A stretch of DNA of 64,000 nucleotides from Haloarcula amylovorans. Its GTDB lineage: Archaea > Halobacteriota > Halobacteria > Halobacteriales > Haloarculaceae. Numbering within the stretch: the stretch's first letter is position 1; every line of letters begins with the position of its first letter. The notes below the pieces were generated by a model. The model did not search any database. It was not told the DNA's origin and worked only from the letters and a program-made list of their open reading frames with translations. Where the stretch lies: contig NZ_SRIF01000002.1 of the NCBI RefSeq assembly GCF_004681185.1, forward strand, positions 787,994-851,993, in the 5' to 3' direction. This document shows positions 50,764-58,962 of this stretch, piece by piece. The translations under genes were made by a program, and so were the position numbers.

Positions 50764-52080
50764 ATGGACTCGAAGCGTTTTCTCTTCGTTTCGGCCGACG
50801 CCGCGTTGATAACCGACCTCGCGTGGCAAGTCCACCGCGAGGGCCACGACGTGAAGTACTACGTCGAAGCCGAGAACGACCGGGAGATCGGCGACGGGTT
50901 CGTGCCCAAAACGGACGACTGGGAGGCAGAAGTCGAGTGGGCTGACGTGATCATCTTCGACGACATCTGGGTCGGCTCCGATATCGGGACGGGTGAGCTT
51001 GCCCAGGACCTCCGCGAGCAGGGGAAAGCCGTCGTCGGCGGCACGCCGAACACCGACCGACTCGAAGAGGATCGCGGCTACGCGATGGAGATCCTCGAAG
51101 AACACGGCGTGAACACGGTCGAGCACCACGTCTTTGAGGACTTCGACGCCGGCATCCAGCACGTCCAAGAGAATCCAGCACCGTACGTGATCAAACCGCT
51201 CGGGGAGGTCCAGAACGTCAAGCGACTCCTCTACGTCGGCAACGAGAACGATGGCAGCGATGTCGTCGACGTCCTTCGTGCCTACAAAAAAGCGTGGGGC
51301 CATCGGATGAAAGGCTTCCAGCTCCAGCGGAAGGTCGAGGGCGTGGAGATCGCTATCTGTGGGTTTTTCAACGGTGAGGAGTTCATCAACCAAGTCAACT
51401 TCAACTTCGAGCACAAGAAACTGTTTCCGGGCAACATCGGTCCGTCAACAGGTGAAATGGGCACATCGATGTTCTGGGGCGGGCGGAACAAGCTGTTCGA
51501 GGAGACGTTCGGCAAACTCGAAGAGTGGCTCGCTGCGGAAGGGTACGTCGGGAGTATCGACATCAACTGTATCGTCAACGAGACCGGCATCTACCCGCTT
51601 GAGTTCACCCCGCGGTTCGGATACCCGACGATTGCGTTGCAGGAGGAATCGCTCGAATCGCCGACGGGCCAGTTCTTCTCCGACCTCGCACACGGGAACG
51701 ACCCCGAGGTCGCTGTCCACAACGGCTACCAGATCGGCGTCCGCATCGTCCTCCCACCGTTCCCGTTCGACGACGAGAAGACCTACGACGAGAGTTCGCG
51801 CAACGCCGCCGTCGTCTTCGAGACGGAGAGCCGTGAGGGAATTCACCTCGAAGACGCAAAGCGCGTCGACGGCCAGTGGCGCGCCGCGGGGGACAACGGG
51901 ATGCCACTCGTCGTGACGGGGAAAGGCGAGACGATGCAACAGGCCCGAGCGCAGGCGTACGACCGCATCGACGATATCGTCATGCCGAATATGTACTACC
52001 GGGACGACATCGGCGAGCGGTGGCGCAAGGGCGACGGCGACCGACTGCAGGCGTGGGGATACCTCGGCCCGCAAACCTAG
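50764..52080 (+). CDS. ATP-grasp carboxylate-amine ligase, PurD-like
   Basis: 438 residues. Rossmann-like N-terminus (KRFLFVSADAALITDLAWQVHREGHDVKYYVE), then an ATP-grasp core with PYVIKPLGE (Lys), LQRKVEGVEIAICGFFNGEEF, and the metal-binding stretch SIDINCIVNETGIYPLEFTPRFGYPT (Glu/Asn). Similar to phosphoribosylamine-glycine ligase, but the family N-terminal GARNN-type motif is not seen, so it may be a paralogue. Usual annotation is PurD-like; the substrate is open. Confidence 0.82.
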   Translation: MDSKRFLFVSADAALITDLAWQVHREGHDVKYYVEAENDREIGDGFVPKTDDWEAEVEWADVIIFDDIWVGSDIGTGELAQDLREQGKAVVGGTPNTDRLEEDRGYAMEILEEHGVNTVEHHVFEDFDAGIQHVQENPAPYVIKPLGEVQNVKRLLYVGNENDGSDVVDVLRAYKKAWGHRMKGFQLQRKVEGVEIAICGFFNGEEFINQVNFNFEHKKLFPGNIGPSTGEMGTSMFWGGRNKLFEETFGKLEEWLAAEGYVGSIDINCIVNETGIYPLEFTPRFGYPTIALQEESLESPTGQFFSDLAHGNDPEVAVHNGYQIGVRIVLPPFPFDDEKTYDESSRNAAVVFETESREGIHLEDAKRVDGQWRAAGDNGMPLVVTGKGETMQQARAQAYDRIDDIVMPNMYYRDDIGERWRKGDGDRLQAWGYLGPQT

Positions 52081-52135
52081 CCACCGAGGGCGACGGCTGG
52101 GGCGGCCGACCCCTCTGACGTACCGCCTCGGCTGT

Positions 52136-52411
52136 TCAGGGGTTCGGCGCGTAGAGCGCGTAGAGTATGGATATCATCCCCAGTGCGACGACCACCGCCG
52201 CGACGAACCCCGACTCGAAGATGGTCACGCGAAGCACCTCGAACAGCACGCCTTCCAACAGGCCGCCGAGACCGATCAGCCCGAACCCGAGGCCGACGTA
52301 GCGCAGCAACTGCGCCCCGTTTCGTCGGTAGCCTCGGTAGGCCTGGTACGCGATGACCAGCGCCAGCGCGGTCGTGAACAGCTTCGCGATGACGAATAGC
52401 GTGTGTTCCAT
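52136..52411 (-). CDS. Small membrane protein paired with an HTH gene
   Basis: 91 residues with three hydrophobic segments (FVIAKLFTTALALVIAYQAYRGYRRNG; YVGLGFGLIGLGGLLEGVLF; FVAAVVVALGMISILYALYA). Starts at ATG 52411, three bases after the stop of the HTH gene. Haloarchaea carry many such HTH-membrane pairs (DUF7521-like). Function unknown. Confidence 0.82.
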   Translation of the reverse strand: MEHTLFVIAKLFTTALALVIAYQAYRGYRRNGAQLLRYVGLGFGLIGLGGLLEGVLFEVLRVTIFESGFVAAVVVALGMISILYALYAPNP

Positions 52412-52414
52412 CGG

Positions 52415-52765
52415 TCAGTCGCTCCGCATATCTTGGAAGATGGACGTGAGTCGGTCGGCGGGATCGGGTCGCCAGTCTATCTGAACGTCGAACCCCTCCG
52501 CTCGGAGAAGCACTTCGACGCGTTCGAGGCGCGCTTCGTACTCCCGATAATGGCGGCCTCCCGGGTCGACGTGGGTGTACTCTTCGAGGAGCCCCTGTTC
52601 GACGAGGGCGTTGACGCGACGAGAGACCGTCGGCCGGGACATCCCACACTTCTCGCTGAGTTCCTTCGCCGAGAGTCGCGTGGTCTTCGTCGCCACGAGG
52701 ATGTCGCGGGCGTAGTCGTCGTCGAGCGTCGCAAAGAGGTCCGGTGGGCTCGGCTCCGCAGTCAC
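52415..52765 (-). CDS. Winged-helix (ArsR-like) transcription regulator
   Basis: 116 residues from GTG 52765: DLFATLDDDYARDILVATKTTRLSAKELSEKCGMSRPTVSRRVNALVEQGLLEEYTHVDPGGRHYREYEARLERVEVLL. A clear winged helix with recognition helix SRPTVSRRVNALVE. Likely controls itself and the membrane-protein gene three bases downstream. Confidence 0.88.
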   Translation of the reverse strand: MTAEPSPPDLFATLDDDYARDILVATKTTRLSAKELSEKCGMSRPTVSRRVNALVEQGLLEEYTHVDPGGRHYREYEARLERVEVLLRAEGFDVQIDWRPDPADRLTSIFQDMRSD

Positions 52766-52833
52766 ACGCCGCTAGTCCAGGGGGAGGGTCAAATAGCTAC
52801 CCCGATTTTCTGACCGAGAACACTGGCTCACTG

Positions 52834-52839
52834 TTATAT
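52834..52839 (+). promoter_or_regulatory. TATA box of the DoxX gene
   Basis: ttatat lies 41-46 bases before the ATG at 52880, which would give a short 5' leader. A GGTGA Shine-Dalgarno site at 52868-52872 supports translation from a leadered transcript. Confidence 0.5.
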
Positions 52840-52879
52840 GCTGTCTGCTCCCCTCTATTCAGTCGAAGGTGAAGTAAAT

Positions 52880-53446
52880 ATGTCTACCATCAAATCCGGC
52901 GTCAACCAACTCGAAAGCAAGGTCGGCGGGCACACCGTCGGCGGCCGCGTCCACAGCCTCAGCGCGTGGTTCGTCCTTGCACTCAGACTCATGATGGGCT
53001 ACGCGTTCGCGTACTCCGGCTTTACGAAGATCGTGGCCGCAGAGCCGTTCTCGGCCGGCGGTTACTTAGCGAACGTCGCGGCGACCAACGGTAACCCCCT
53101 CGCCGGCCTGTTCGCGTGGATGGGCACGACGCCGTGGTTCGTCGAGTTCGCCAACGTCGCCGTCCCGTGGGGTGAACTCCTCATCGGTCTCGGGCTCCTC
53201 GTCGGCGCTGTCGTCCGCCTCGCGGCGTTCTTCGGCGCGCTGATGATGCTCATGTTCTACTTCGGGAACTGGGACATCGCCCACGGCCTCATCAACGGTG
53301 ACTTCGCGTACATGCTCGTGTTCCTCGCGGTCGCGGCGTTCGGTGCCGGCCGCATCCTCGGACTCGACACGTACATCGAACAGTACGAGATCGGCGGCCA
53401 GGCGCTCGTCGAGCGCTTCCCCGTCCTCGAATACGTCCTCGGCTAA
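52880..53446 (+). CDS. DoxX family membrane protein
   Basis: 188 residues. Four hydrophobic helices with the DoxX pattern (LALRLMMGYAFAYSGFTKIVA; PWGELLIGLGLLVGAVVRLAAFFGALMMLMFYF). DoxX proteins are membrane partners in thiosulfate:quinone oxidoreductase or redox stress complexes; here no partner is adjacent. The N-terminus is polar (STIKSGVNQLESKVGGHTVGG). Has a Shine-Dalgarno site, unlike most genes here. Confidence 0.92.
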   Translation: MSTIKSGVNQLESKVGGHTVGGRVHSLSAWFVLALRLMMGYAFAYSGFTKIVAAEPFSAGGYLANVAATNGNPLAGLFAWMGTTPWFVEFANVAVPWGELLIGLGLLVGAVVRLAAFFGALMMLMFYFGNWDIAHGLINGDFAYMLVFLAVAAFGAGRILGLDTYIEQYEIGGQALVERFPVLEYVLG

Positions 53447-53477
53447 CCACGCCGATTCTCACACGGAGAGACGACTC

Positions 53478-53786
53478 ATGCAAAACCCGATTCGAACTCG
53501 CGGAACCCGTTCTCTGGCACTCGTCGTCGTCGGCGCACTCGCGCTTGCGATTGCCGCTGGAATCATTCTGACGCAGGCGACCCTGCCCGAAACCGGAACT
53601 GTAGCTTGGCTTGCACTCCTCGTCGGGCTTTCCATCGCTGTGCTCTACTGGCTGACTGTCCGTTCGCGGGCCGAAGTGCACACCGAAGACCGCGCGCTCG
53701 CCGTCCTCCGCGAACAGTACGCTCGCGGCGAGATCGACGACGAGGAGTTCGACCGCCGACGTGCCCGCCTCGCGTCGAACCGATAA
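53478..53786 (+). CDS. SHOCT-domain small membrane protein (102 aa)
   Basis: Two hydrophobic helices (SLALVVVGALALAIAAGIILTQ; VAWLALLVGLSIAVLYWL) followed by a SHOCT motif (ALAVLREQYARGEIDDEEFDRRRARL), the short C-terminal oligomerisation helix pair. Start ATG 53478, 31 bases after the DoxX stop. Likely a membrane scaffold or regulator. Confidence 0.88.
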   Translation: MQNPIRTRGTRSLALVVVGALALAIAAGIILTQATLPETGTVAWLALLVGLSIAVLYWLTVRSRAEVHTEDRALAVLREQYARGEIDDEEFDRRRARLASNR

Positions 53787-53917
53787 ATCGCGCCATCCGA
53801 GCGAGACGCATTTCGACGATTTTGACGACGAATCCGAGCGACTGCCGTCTTCGCTTCGACTTTGGCACATGCCAGCCGACTACCTATCCGTGTGTAGCAC
53901 CTACACATAGTTGCGCG

Positions 53918-54163
53918 ATGAACGCTACTCCAGACGCCGACGAACTACACGTCTCGCGTTCCGAACACGGAAACCAGTGGACGGTCGCGGTCGACTTCGG
54001 CCCCGCGGCGAGCGACGCCGTGACCGTCGAAATAGTCGGCGACACAGCGATCGTCGCCGTCGACGCCCCCGGACAGCGAACGGAGTTCGATGTCCCGCTC
54101 CCCGACGACGACGGCGACATCACGGTGAACAACGGCGTCCTCACTATCCAGAACGCGGCCTGA
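53918..54163 (+). CDS. Hsp20-like small protein (81 aa)
   Basis: MNATPDADELHVSRSEHGNQWTVAVDFGP, then VTVEIVGDTAIVAVDAPGQRTEFDVPLPDDDGDITVNNGVLTIQ. This is the beta-sandwich of alpha-crystallin/Hsp20 type, lacking long N- and C-terminal arms; haloarchaeal Hsp20-like DUF7127-type. Probably a chaperone or chaperone-like unit. Confidence 0.8.
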   Translation: MNATPDADELHVSRSEHGNQWTVAVDFGPAASDAVTVEIVGDTAIVAVDAPGQRTEFDVPLPDDDGDITVNNGVLTIQNAA

Positions 54164-54263
54164 GAGAGCGGTGTGCCGTTCGGTGGCGCGCGTTCGATCA
54201 CGATTCTCGCCGACTCGATAGACTCCACAAGGGCTTTCACCGCGTTGGCGGTACGGAGGCACA

Positions 54264-55271
54264 ATGACGACCGCCGATCAGACGACCGAGGAGCTGCCGA
54301 CGCTCCGTGGTTCCGTCCCCCCGCTACGCGAGTGGGCCCGTACGTTCCTCATCGGTATCTGCATGGGCAGTGCCGACGCCGTCCCGGGCGTCTCCGGCGG
54401 GACCATCGCCCTCATCGCGGGCATCTACGGCCGTCTCATCGCCATGATCACGGCCATCACGCCCGAGCGAATCGTCGACTTCCTCACGGCGCTACTGCCG
54501 GTCGACGGCGGCGTTTCCGTCCGCAGAGCGCTGGCCATCTGGGAGGAGATCGACGGCTGGTTCGGCCTCGCGCTGGCCGTCGGCGTCTTCACCGCCGTCA
54601 TCCTCGTCACGCGCATCGTCCACATCGCCAGCGAGAACTTCCCGACGCTGCTCTTTGGCTTCTTCTTCGGTCTCATCGCCATCTCCGCAGTCATCCTGCT
54701 GCGCGAACTCTCCATCGGAACTGCCTTTCAGGCCGCCGCCGGTGTCGTCGGCGTCGTCCTCGCGTTCCTACTAGCTGGTCCCGTCGAATTTCTGGAGGGC
54801 GGCGGTCTGCCGCTCATCTTCGTCGCGGGCGCTATCGGCGTCAGCGCGATGATCCTCCCCGGCATCTCGGGGTCGCTCCTGCTGGTCATCCTCGGACAGT
54901 ACACCCGCATGTCCGACACGCTCAGCGCGTTCATCGACTCGCTGCTCGCGCTCGTCACCGGCGGCCCGCTCACGCCGGTAATCGAGAACGGCACCGTCGT
55001 CGTGACGTTCATCGTCGGCGGCCTCGTCGGCCTCTTTACTATCTCGCGGGTCGTCCGCCGGGCGCTGGACCGCAACCGGCGTGCCACGATGGCCTTCCTC
55101 GTCGGCCTCGTCGTCGGCGCGCTCCGTGCCCCCGTTCAGGAAGTGGCGATCACGGGGCCCGGCTTCACGACGGACGTGGCGCTGGCCTTCGCCGGTGCCG
55201 CCGTCGTCGGCGCGGTCTTCCTCCTGATACTGGACTGGTACGCCGTCGACCTCGACCTCGACTCTGTGTAG
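54264..55271 (+). CDS. DUF368 membrane protein, polyprenyl-phosphate transporter candidate (PopT family)
   Basis: 335 residues, eight or more hydrophobic helices. Signature stretches: GICMGSADAVPGVSGGTIALIAGIYGRLI and ISAMILPGISGSLLLVILGQYTRM, the two halves of a repeat with the conserved P-G-x-S-G. DUF368 proteins were shown in bacteria to translocate undecaprenyl phosphate across the membrane; in archaea dolichyl phosphate is the likely lipid. Start ATG 54264. Confidence 0.9.
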   Translation: MTTADQTTEELPTLRGSVPPLREWARTFLIGICMGSADAVPGVSGGTIALIAGIYGRLIAMITAITPERIVDFLTALLPVDGGVSVRRALAIWEEIDGWFGLALAVGVFTAVILVTRIVHIASENFPTLLFGFFFGLIAISAVILLRELSIGTAFQAAAGVVGVVLAFLLAGPVEFLEGGGLPLIFVAGAIGVSAMILPGISGSLLLVILGQYTRMSDTLSAFIDSLLALVTGGPLTPVIENGTVVVTFIVGGLVGLFTISRVVRRALDRNRRATMAFLVGLVVGALRAPVQEVAITGPGFTTDVALAFAGAAVVGAVFLLILDWYAVDLDLDSV

Positions 55272-55321
55272 TGTAACGTCGATACTGAATTTCTGACGGC
55301 TGGGGAGTCCGATTGTGAACG

Positions 55322-55478
55322 GCCAGAAAGCCCCGCTTTCAATTCCACCCGTGTCGGCTGTGGTACAGACTATAGGGTGGGACTGAAAGGGGCGACTGTC
55401 TGCGGGAACCCCGGCGATGCAAGCACGCGAAGCGCGCGCAGCGAGCCGCGGGACTGCAGACAGTCGGGGCTTTCTGGC
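55322..55478 (+). repeat. Complex palindromic element, three-way-junction fold
   Basis: Outer arms gccagaaagccccg (55322-55335) and cggggctttctggc (55465-55478) are exact reverse complements. Inside, arm 1 pairs 55336-55350 (ctttca...ccaccc) with 55375-55389 (gggtgg...tgaaag), with one mismatch and one wobble; arm 2 pairs gactgtctgc (55394-55403) with gcagacagtc (55456-55465). One base is shared by the arms at 55465. Between arms 1's halves is a TATA-like ctatagg. No protein gene is supported. It could be a mobile non-autonomous element, or a folded RNA between two convergent genes. Confidence 0.75.
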
Positions 55479-55544
55479 TCTCTGCGAACGCTGCTGTTCG
55501 GTTATCTACCCCCCTCAAGAAACCACCAGCGACGCCAACTCGAA

Positions 55545-56636
55545 CTAGAAGGCGCGGTGGTACTGCACTGGCGGTTCGACTTCAGCACCCAGTTCCTCGG
55601 CGGCGTGGAGCGCGAAGTACGGGTCTCGGAGGTGTTCGCGGCCGACGATGGCGAGGTCGGCTCGGTCGTTGCCGACGATGGCCTCGGCTTGCTGGGCGGT
55701 CGTGATGCCGCCGACGGTGCCGACGCCGATATCGGAGTCGGTCTCCTCGCGGATTCGTTCGGCGTACTTGAGTTGGTAGTTCGGGCCGGCGTAGGGCGGC
55801 GTGGAGTCGGGCGTGATCGCACCGCCGCTGACGTCGATGAGGTCCGCGCCGACCTCGTGGAGGTCGTCGGCGAGGCGGACGGAGTCCTCGACGGTCCACG
55901 ACTCGCGGTCGGGGAGCCAGTCCGTCGCGGAGATACGGACGAACACGGGCTTGTCGTCGGGCCACACCTCTCGAACGGCGGCGGTGACCTCGCGGGCGAG
56001 GCGTGTCCGGCCCTCGAAGTCGCCGCCGTAGTCGTCCTCGCGGTGGTTGGTCACGGGCGAGCAGAACTCGTGGAGGAGGTAGCCGTGGGCGGCGTGAACT
56101 TCGGCTATTTCGAAGCCGGCGTCGCGGGCGCGCTCGGCGGCCGCGCGGAACGAGTCGATGACCGACTCGATGCCCGCTTGGTCCAGTTTCTCCGTTTTCG
56201 GAGCCTCGTCGTCGGCATAGGGCCACGGGTCGTCGCTGGGACCGACGACGTCCCAGCCGCCCTCGTCGGGACCGAGCGGGTCGTGGCCCTCCCACGGCCG
56301 ACTCGTCGAGGCCTTCCGGCCGGCGTGGGCCAGTTGGATGGCGGGCACAGAGCCCTGCTCGCGGGCGAACTCGGCGACGGGTTCGAGCGCCGCTGCGTGC
56401 TCGTCGCTCCAGATGCCGAGATCCTCCGGGGAGATGCGGCCCCGCGGCTCGACAGCGGTGGCTTCGGTCATCACGAGGCCTGCGCCGCCGACGGCCCGCG
56501 AGCCCAGATGGGTGCGGTGCCACTCCGTGGCGAGGCCGTCGCGGTCCTCACAGGAGTACTGACACATCGGCGAGACCATGATTCGGTTCGGTATCGTCGT
56601 CTCACGCAGGGAAAGCGAAGAGAACAGCGCTGTCAT
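55545..56636 (-). CDS. NADH:flavin oxidoreductase, Old Yellow Enzyme family (YqjM-like)
   Basis: 363 residues, FMN TIM barrel. Motifs: MVSPMCQYS (Cys near 26, tuning FMN), LGSRAVGGAGLVMTEATAV, IQLAHAGRKAS (His), HAAHGYLLHEFCSPVTNHREDDYGG (His/Asn pair and Tyr), RISATDWL, and a C-terminal phosphate-binding VGTVGG and IVGREHLRDP. Uses NAD(P)H to reduce activated alkenes. The sequence is complete. Confidence 0.95.
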   Translation of the reverse strand: MTALFSSLSLRETTIPNRIMVSPMCQYSCEDRDGLATEWHRTHLGSRAVGGAGLVMTEATAVEPRGRISPEDLGIWSDEHAAALEPVAEFAREQGSVPAIQLAHAGRKASTSRPWEGHDPLGPDEGGWDVVGPSDDPWPYADDEAPKTEKLDQAGIESVIDSFRAAAERARDAGFEIAEVHAAHGYLLHEFCSPVTNHREDDYGGDFEGRTRLAREVTAAVREVWPDDKPVFVRISATDWLPDRESWTVEDSVRLADDLHEVGADLIDVSGGAITPDSTPPYAGPNYQLKYAERIREETDSDIGVGTVGGITTAQQAEAIVGNDRADLAIVGREHLRDPYFALHAAEELGAEVEPPVQYHRAF

Positions 56637-56749
56637 CGGAGGCCGTTAGCGGCCGAGTCGGATAACCGCAGGGACGGCAGTGGCTCCTGCCGGAGAGCCG
56701 CGTCGTTTCGCAGGTGTCTTTGAGACGACCGTTCGGCAGATGGATGTCG

Positions 56750-57118
56750 TCACTGGACAGTTCCGCCGGAACCGCGACCGGCTCCATCCGAGAAGACGAC
56801 GTGGAGGTCTCGGAGCCACGCCTCGGCGTTATCGTGTCCGTGATATCGGATTTCGTCGGTCCGACGGTCGTAGTCGAGCCAACCCGTGTGCGCCAGTTTC
56901 GGGAGATGCGTGTGAACGAGTCCGACCTCGAGTTCTCCCTTACGCATCCCGGGTATTCGACGCCCGATATGCGAGACAAGCTTGTCGAAGGAGACGGTCT
57001 GGGAGTCGGTGTAGTTCTCGAAGAAGTGGACGATTTCGCGGCGAACGGTGTGGCTCAAGACGTCCAGTAGTTGGCTCACCTGTGGTGCCTTATCTGGGTA
57101 GCAAGATTGAGACGACAC
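56750..57118 (-). CDS. Winged-helix protein, DUF7344-type
   Basis: 122 residues from GTG 57118. VSQLLDVLSHTVRREIVHFFENY and FDKLVSHIGRRIPGMRKGELEVGLVHTHLPKLAHTGWLDYDRRTDEIRYHGHDNAEAWL are a winged helix of the haloarchaeal DUF7344 kind. Likely transcription control; targets unknown. Lies between the OYE gene and the carotenoid operon on the same strand. Confidence 0.88.
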   Translation of the reverse strand: MSSQSCYPDKAPQVSQLLDVLSHTVRREIVHFFENYTDSQTVSFDKLVSHIGRRIPGMRKGELEVGLVHTHLPKLAHTGWLDYDRRTDEIRYHGHDNAEAWLRDLHVVFSDGAGRGSGGTVQ

Positions 57119-57209
57119 GGGTATCTATATTGGCATCTGTTCACATAAAACATCGCTCCGGTTCAAAGGTGGACGATACTCCGTTCTCAAAGTGAGAACG
57201 CCGTGATGA

Positions 57210-58088
57210 TTACCGAAGGACCGCTCGTCCAACGCGTGTCTCCGAGAGATCGAAGTCGAAGCGGTCAGTCCACAGCAGGCCCGCGCCCAGTAGCACTGCC
57301 AGCCCGACCGGGACCCAGTTCGCGTAGAAGAGGTTGATGCCGCCCCAGAGGACGACGAAGCTCACTAAGTCGTCGAGCATGAACTCGCAGGATTCGAGGC
57401 GGCGGCGGAGGCCAGCCCGATCGAAGCCCCAATCGAACAGCAGGACGGCGACGGTGCCCGAGAGGAGCCAGCCCTCGTAGTTCGACCACGGGACGCCGTA
57501 GAACTGCTCGACGGTGTACTCCCAGAAGCCGATGGAGACCGCGCCGGGGTCCAACACCAGGTCGACGAGCAAGACGACGGCGAGCGTCGAGAGCAGGCGC
57601 GGGAGCGCAGACTCACCACGCCGGCCGAGCAAGAGGAGAACGAGCAGGTAAGCGTTCAGCACCAGCGGGAAGAAAAACACCGGTAGACCGAGCGGTACCT
57701 CGCCGAACAGCATCGGTCCCAACTCGACCCCGTAGCTGAACTCGCCGTAGGGCCAGCCGGTTCGCACGCCGACCAGTTCGATGCCGTAGGAGTACACCGT
57801 CAGCGCGACGAGCGCGGCCGTCGCACGGCGGTCGAGCAGCGGGAAGACGCCCGCGACCAGCGGCAGGCGCATCACCATCGTCCCGAAGAGGACGAAGAAG
57901 GGGTTGTACGTCAACGGCGGCGGGAGCAGCCCTTCGGCACTGGCGAGCAGCGTCACCGCCCCGACGAGCGGAAAGACGACAGCGATGGTGAACCGGTGTT
58001 CCCGAACGAGCGCGTCGAGTCGCGCGGTCGCCGTCTGGCGATCCGCCGCCGACATCCACGTCGACCACCGTTCGCACCACTCAGCCAT
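57210..58088 (-). CDS. cruF: Bisanhydrobacterioruberin hydratase CruF
   Basis: 292 residues, about eight hydrophobic helices. Adds water to the C2'' and related positions of bisanhydrobacterioruberin to form bacterioruberin. Typical stretches: LPPPLTYNPFFVLFGTMVMRLPLVAG, YSYGIELVGVRTGWPYGEFSYG (conserved in carotenoid hydratases), LLVDLVLDPGAVSIGFWEY. Its start overlaps the lyeJ stop by eight bases, confirming an operon crtD-lyeJ-cruF. Confidence 0.93.
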   Translation of the reverse strand: MAEWCERWSTWMSAADRQTATARLDALVREHRFTIAVVFPLVGAVTLLASAEGLLPPPLTYNPFFVLFGTMVMRLPLVAGVFPLLDRRATAALVALTVYSYGIELVGVRTGWPYGEFSYGVELGPMLFGEVPLGLPVFFFPLVLNAYLLVLLLLGRRGESALPRLLSTLAVVLLVDLVLDPGAVSIGFWEYTVEQFYGVPWSNYEGWLLSGTVAVLLFDWGFDRAGLRRRLESCEFMLDDLVSFVVLWGGINLFYANWVPVGLAVLLGAGLLWTDRFDFDLSETRVGRAVLR

Positions 58089-58962
58089 ACAGCATCACCC
58101 ACAGGCCGAGAAGCGTGAACGTCATTCCGACGAGCGTGTTGACCGCCGGATACCACCAGTATGCCTCCTCGATGTCGACGCCCGCGGCGAGGATGCCGAA
58201 GACGAGCACCGGATAGACGAGCAAGAGCGCGCCGAACGCCCAGTGCGTGAGCGCGAACGTCGCGGCGGCCGCGAGCCAGCATGCCGCACAGTAGTAGTAG
58301 GTCTTCGACGCGCCAAGATACGTCGCCGTCGTCCGGATGCCCGCCTCGCGGTCGGGGTCGATATCGGGGATCGCGGAGAACGTGTGCATCCCCATCGTCC
58401 AGAGCCACGCCCCGGCGACGGCGCTTACGGGCGGGGCAATGCCTGCGACGGCGGCGTAGGCGACGACGCCGGGGAGGATATACAGCCCGTTCGAGACCGA
58501 ATCGAAGAACGGCGTCGTCTTAAAGCGCAGCGGCGGCGCGGAGTACTCTATCGAAAGGAACGCCCACGCGAGCAACGCGACGACACCCAGCGTCGGCAGC
58601 CACGGGAGGAACGCGGTCGCGAGCAGGCCCGAACCGACGATCGTCCCGAGAACGACCGAGTCGCCCTGGTAGCTCACCTCCCGGCCCTGGTCCTTTTTCG
58701 GATTGTGCTCGTCCACGCCCCGGTCGAAGATGTCGTTGACGCCGTAGAGGAAGACGTTCGCCGGGAGCGTGAAATAGAGGAAGAGCGCGACCGACAGTGG
58801 CGAGAACAGTTCGCCGAGACTGGTGGCGGCGTAGGTCACGGCGACGATGACCGGGCCGCCCTGATAGAGCCAGAACCGCGGCCGTGAGAGGCGGAGCAGA
58901 TAGCCCAGACGCGTCTCGGCGGAGGGGGTAATCGCCGCGAGACGGTCGGTGACGAGTGTCAT
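58081..58962 (-). CDS. lyeJ: Lycopene elongase/hydratase (UbiA prenyltransferase)
   Basis: 293 residues of the UbiA family. First Asp-rich motif NDIFDRGVDEHNPKKD; second motif SAIPDIDPDREAGIRTTATYLG. Adds C5 units to lycopene and hydrates on the way to C50 bacterioruberin. About nine hydrophobic segments. ATG 58962 overlaps the crtD stop by four bases. The long frame upstream is an artefact. Confidence 0.93.
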   Translation of the reverse strand: MTLVTDRLAAITPSAETRLGYLLRLSRPRFWLYQGGPVIVAVTYAATSLGELFSPLSVALFLYFTLPANVFLYGVNDIFDRGVDEHNPKKDQGREVSYQGDSVVLGTIVGSGLLATAFLPWLPTLGVVALLAWAFLSIEYSAPPLRFKTTPFFDSVSNGLYILPGVVAYAAVAGIAPPVSAVAGAWLWTMGMHTFSAIPDIDPDREAGIRTTATYLGASKTYYYCAACWLAAAATFALTHWAFGALLLVYPVLVFGILAAGVDIEEAYWWYPAVNTLVGMTFTLLGLWVMLYG

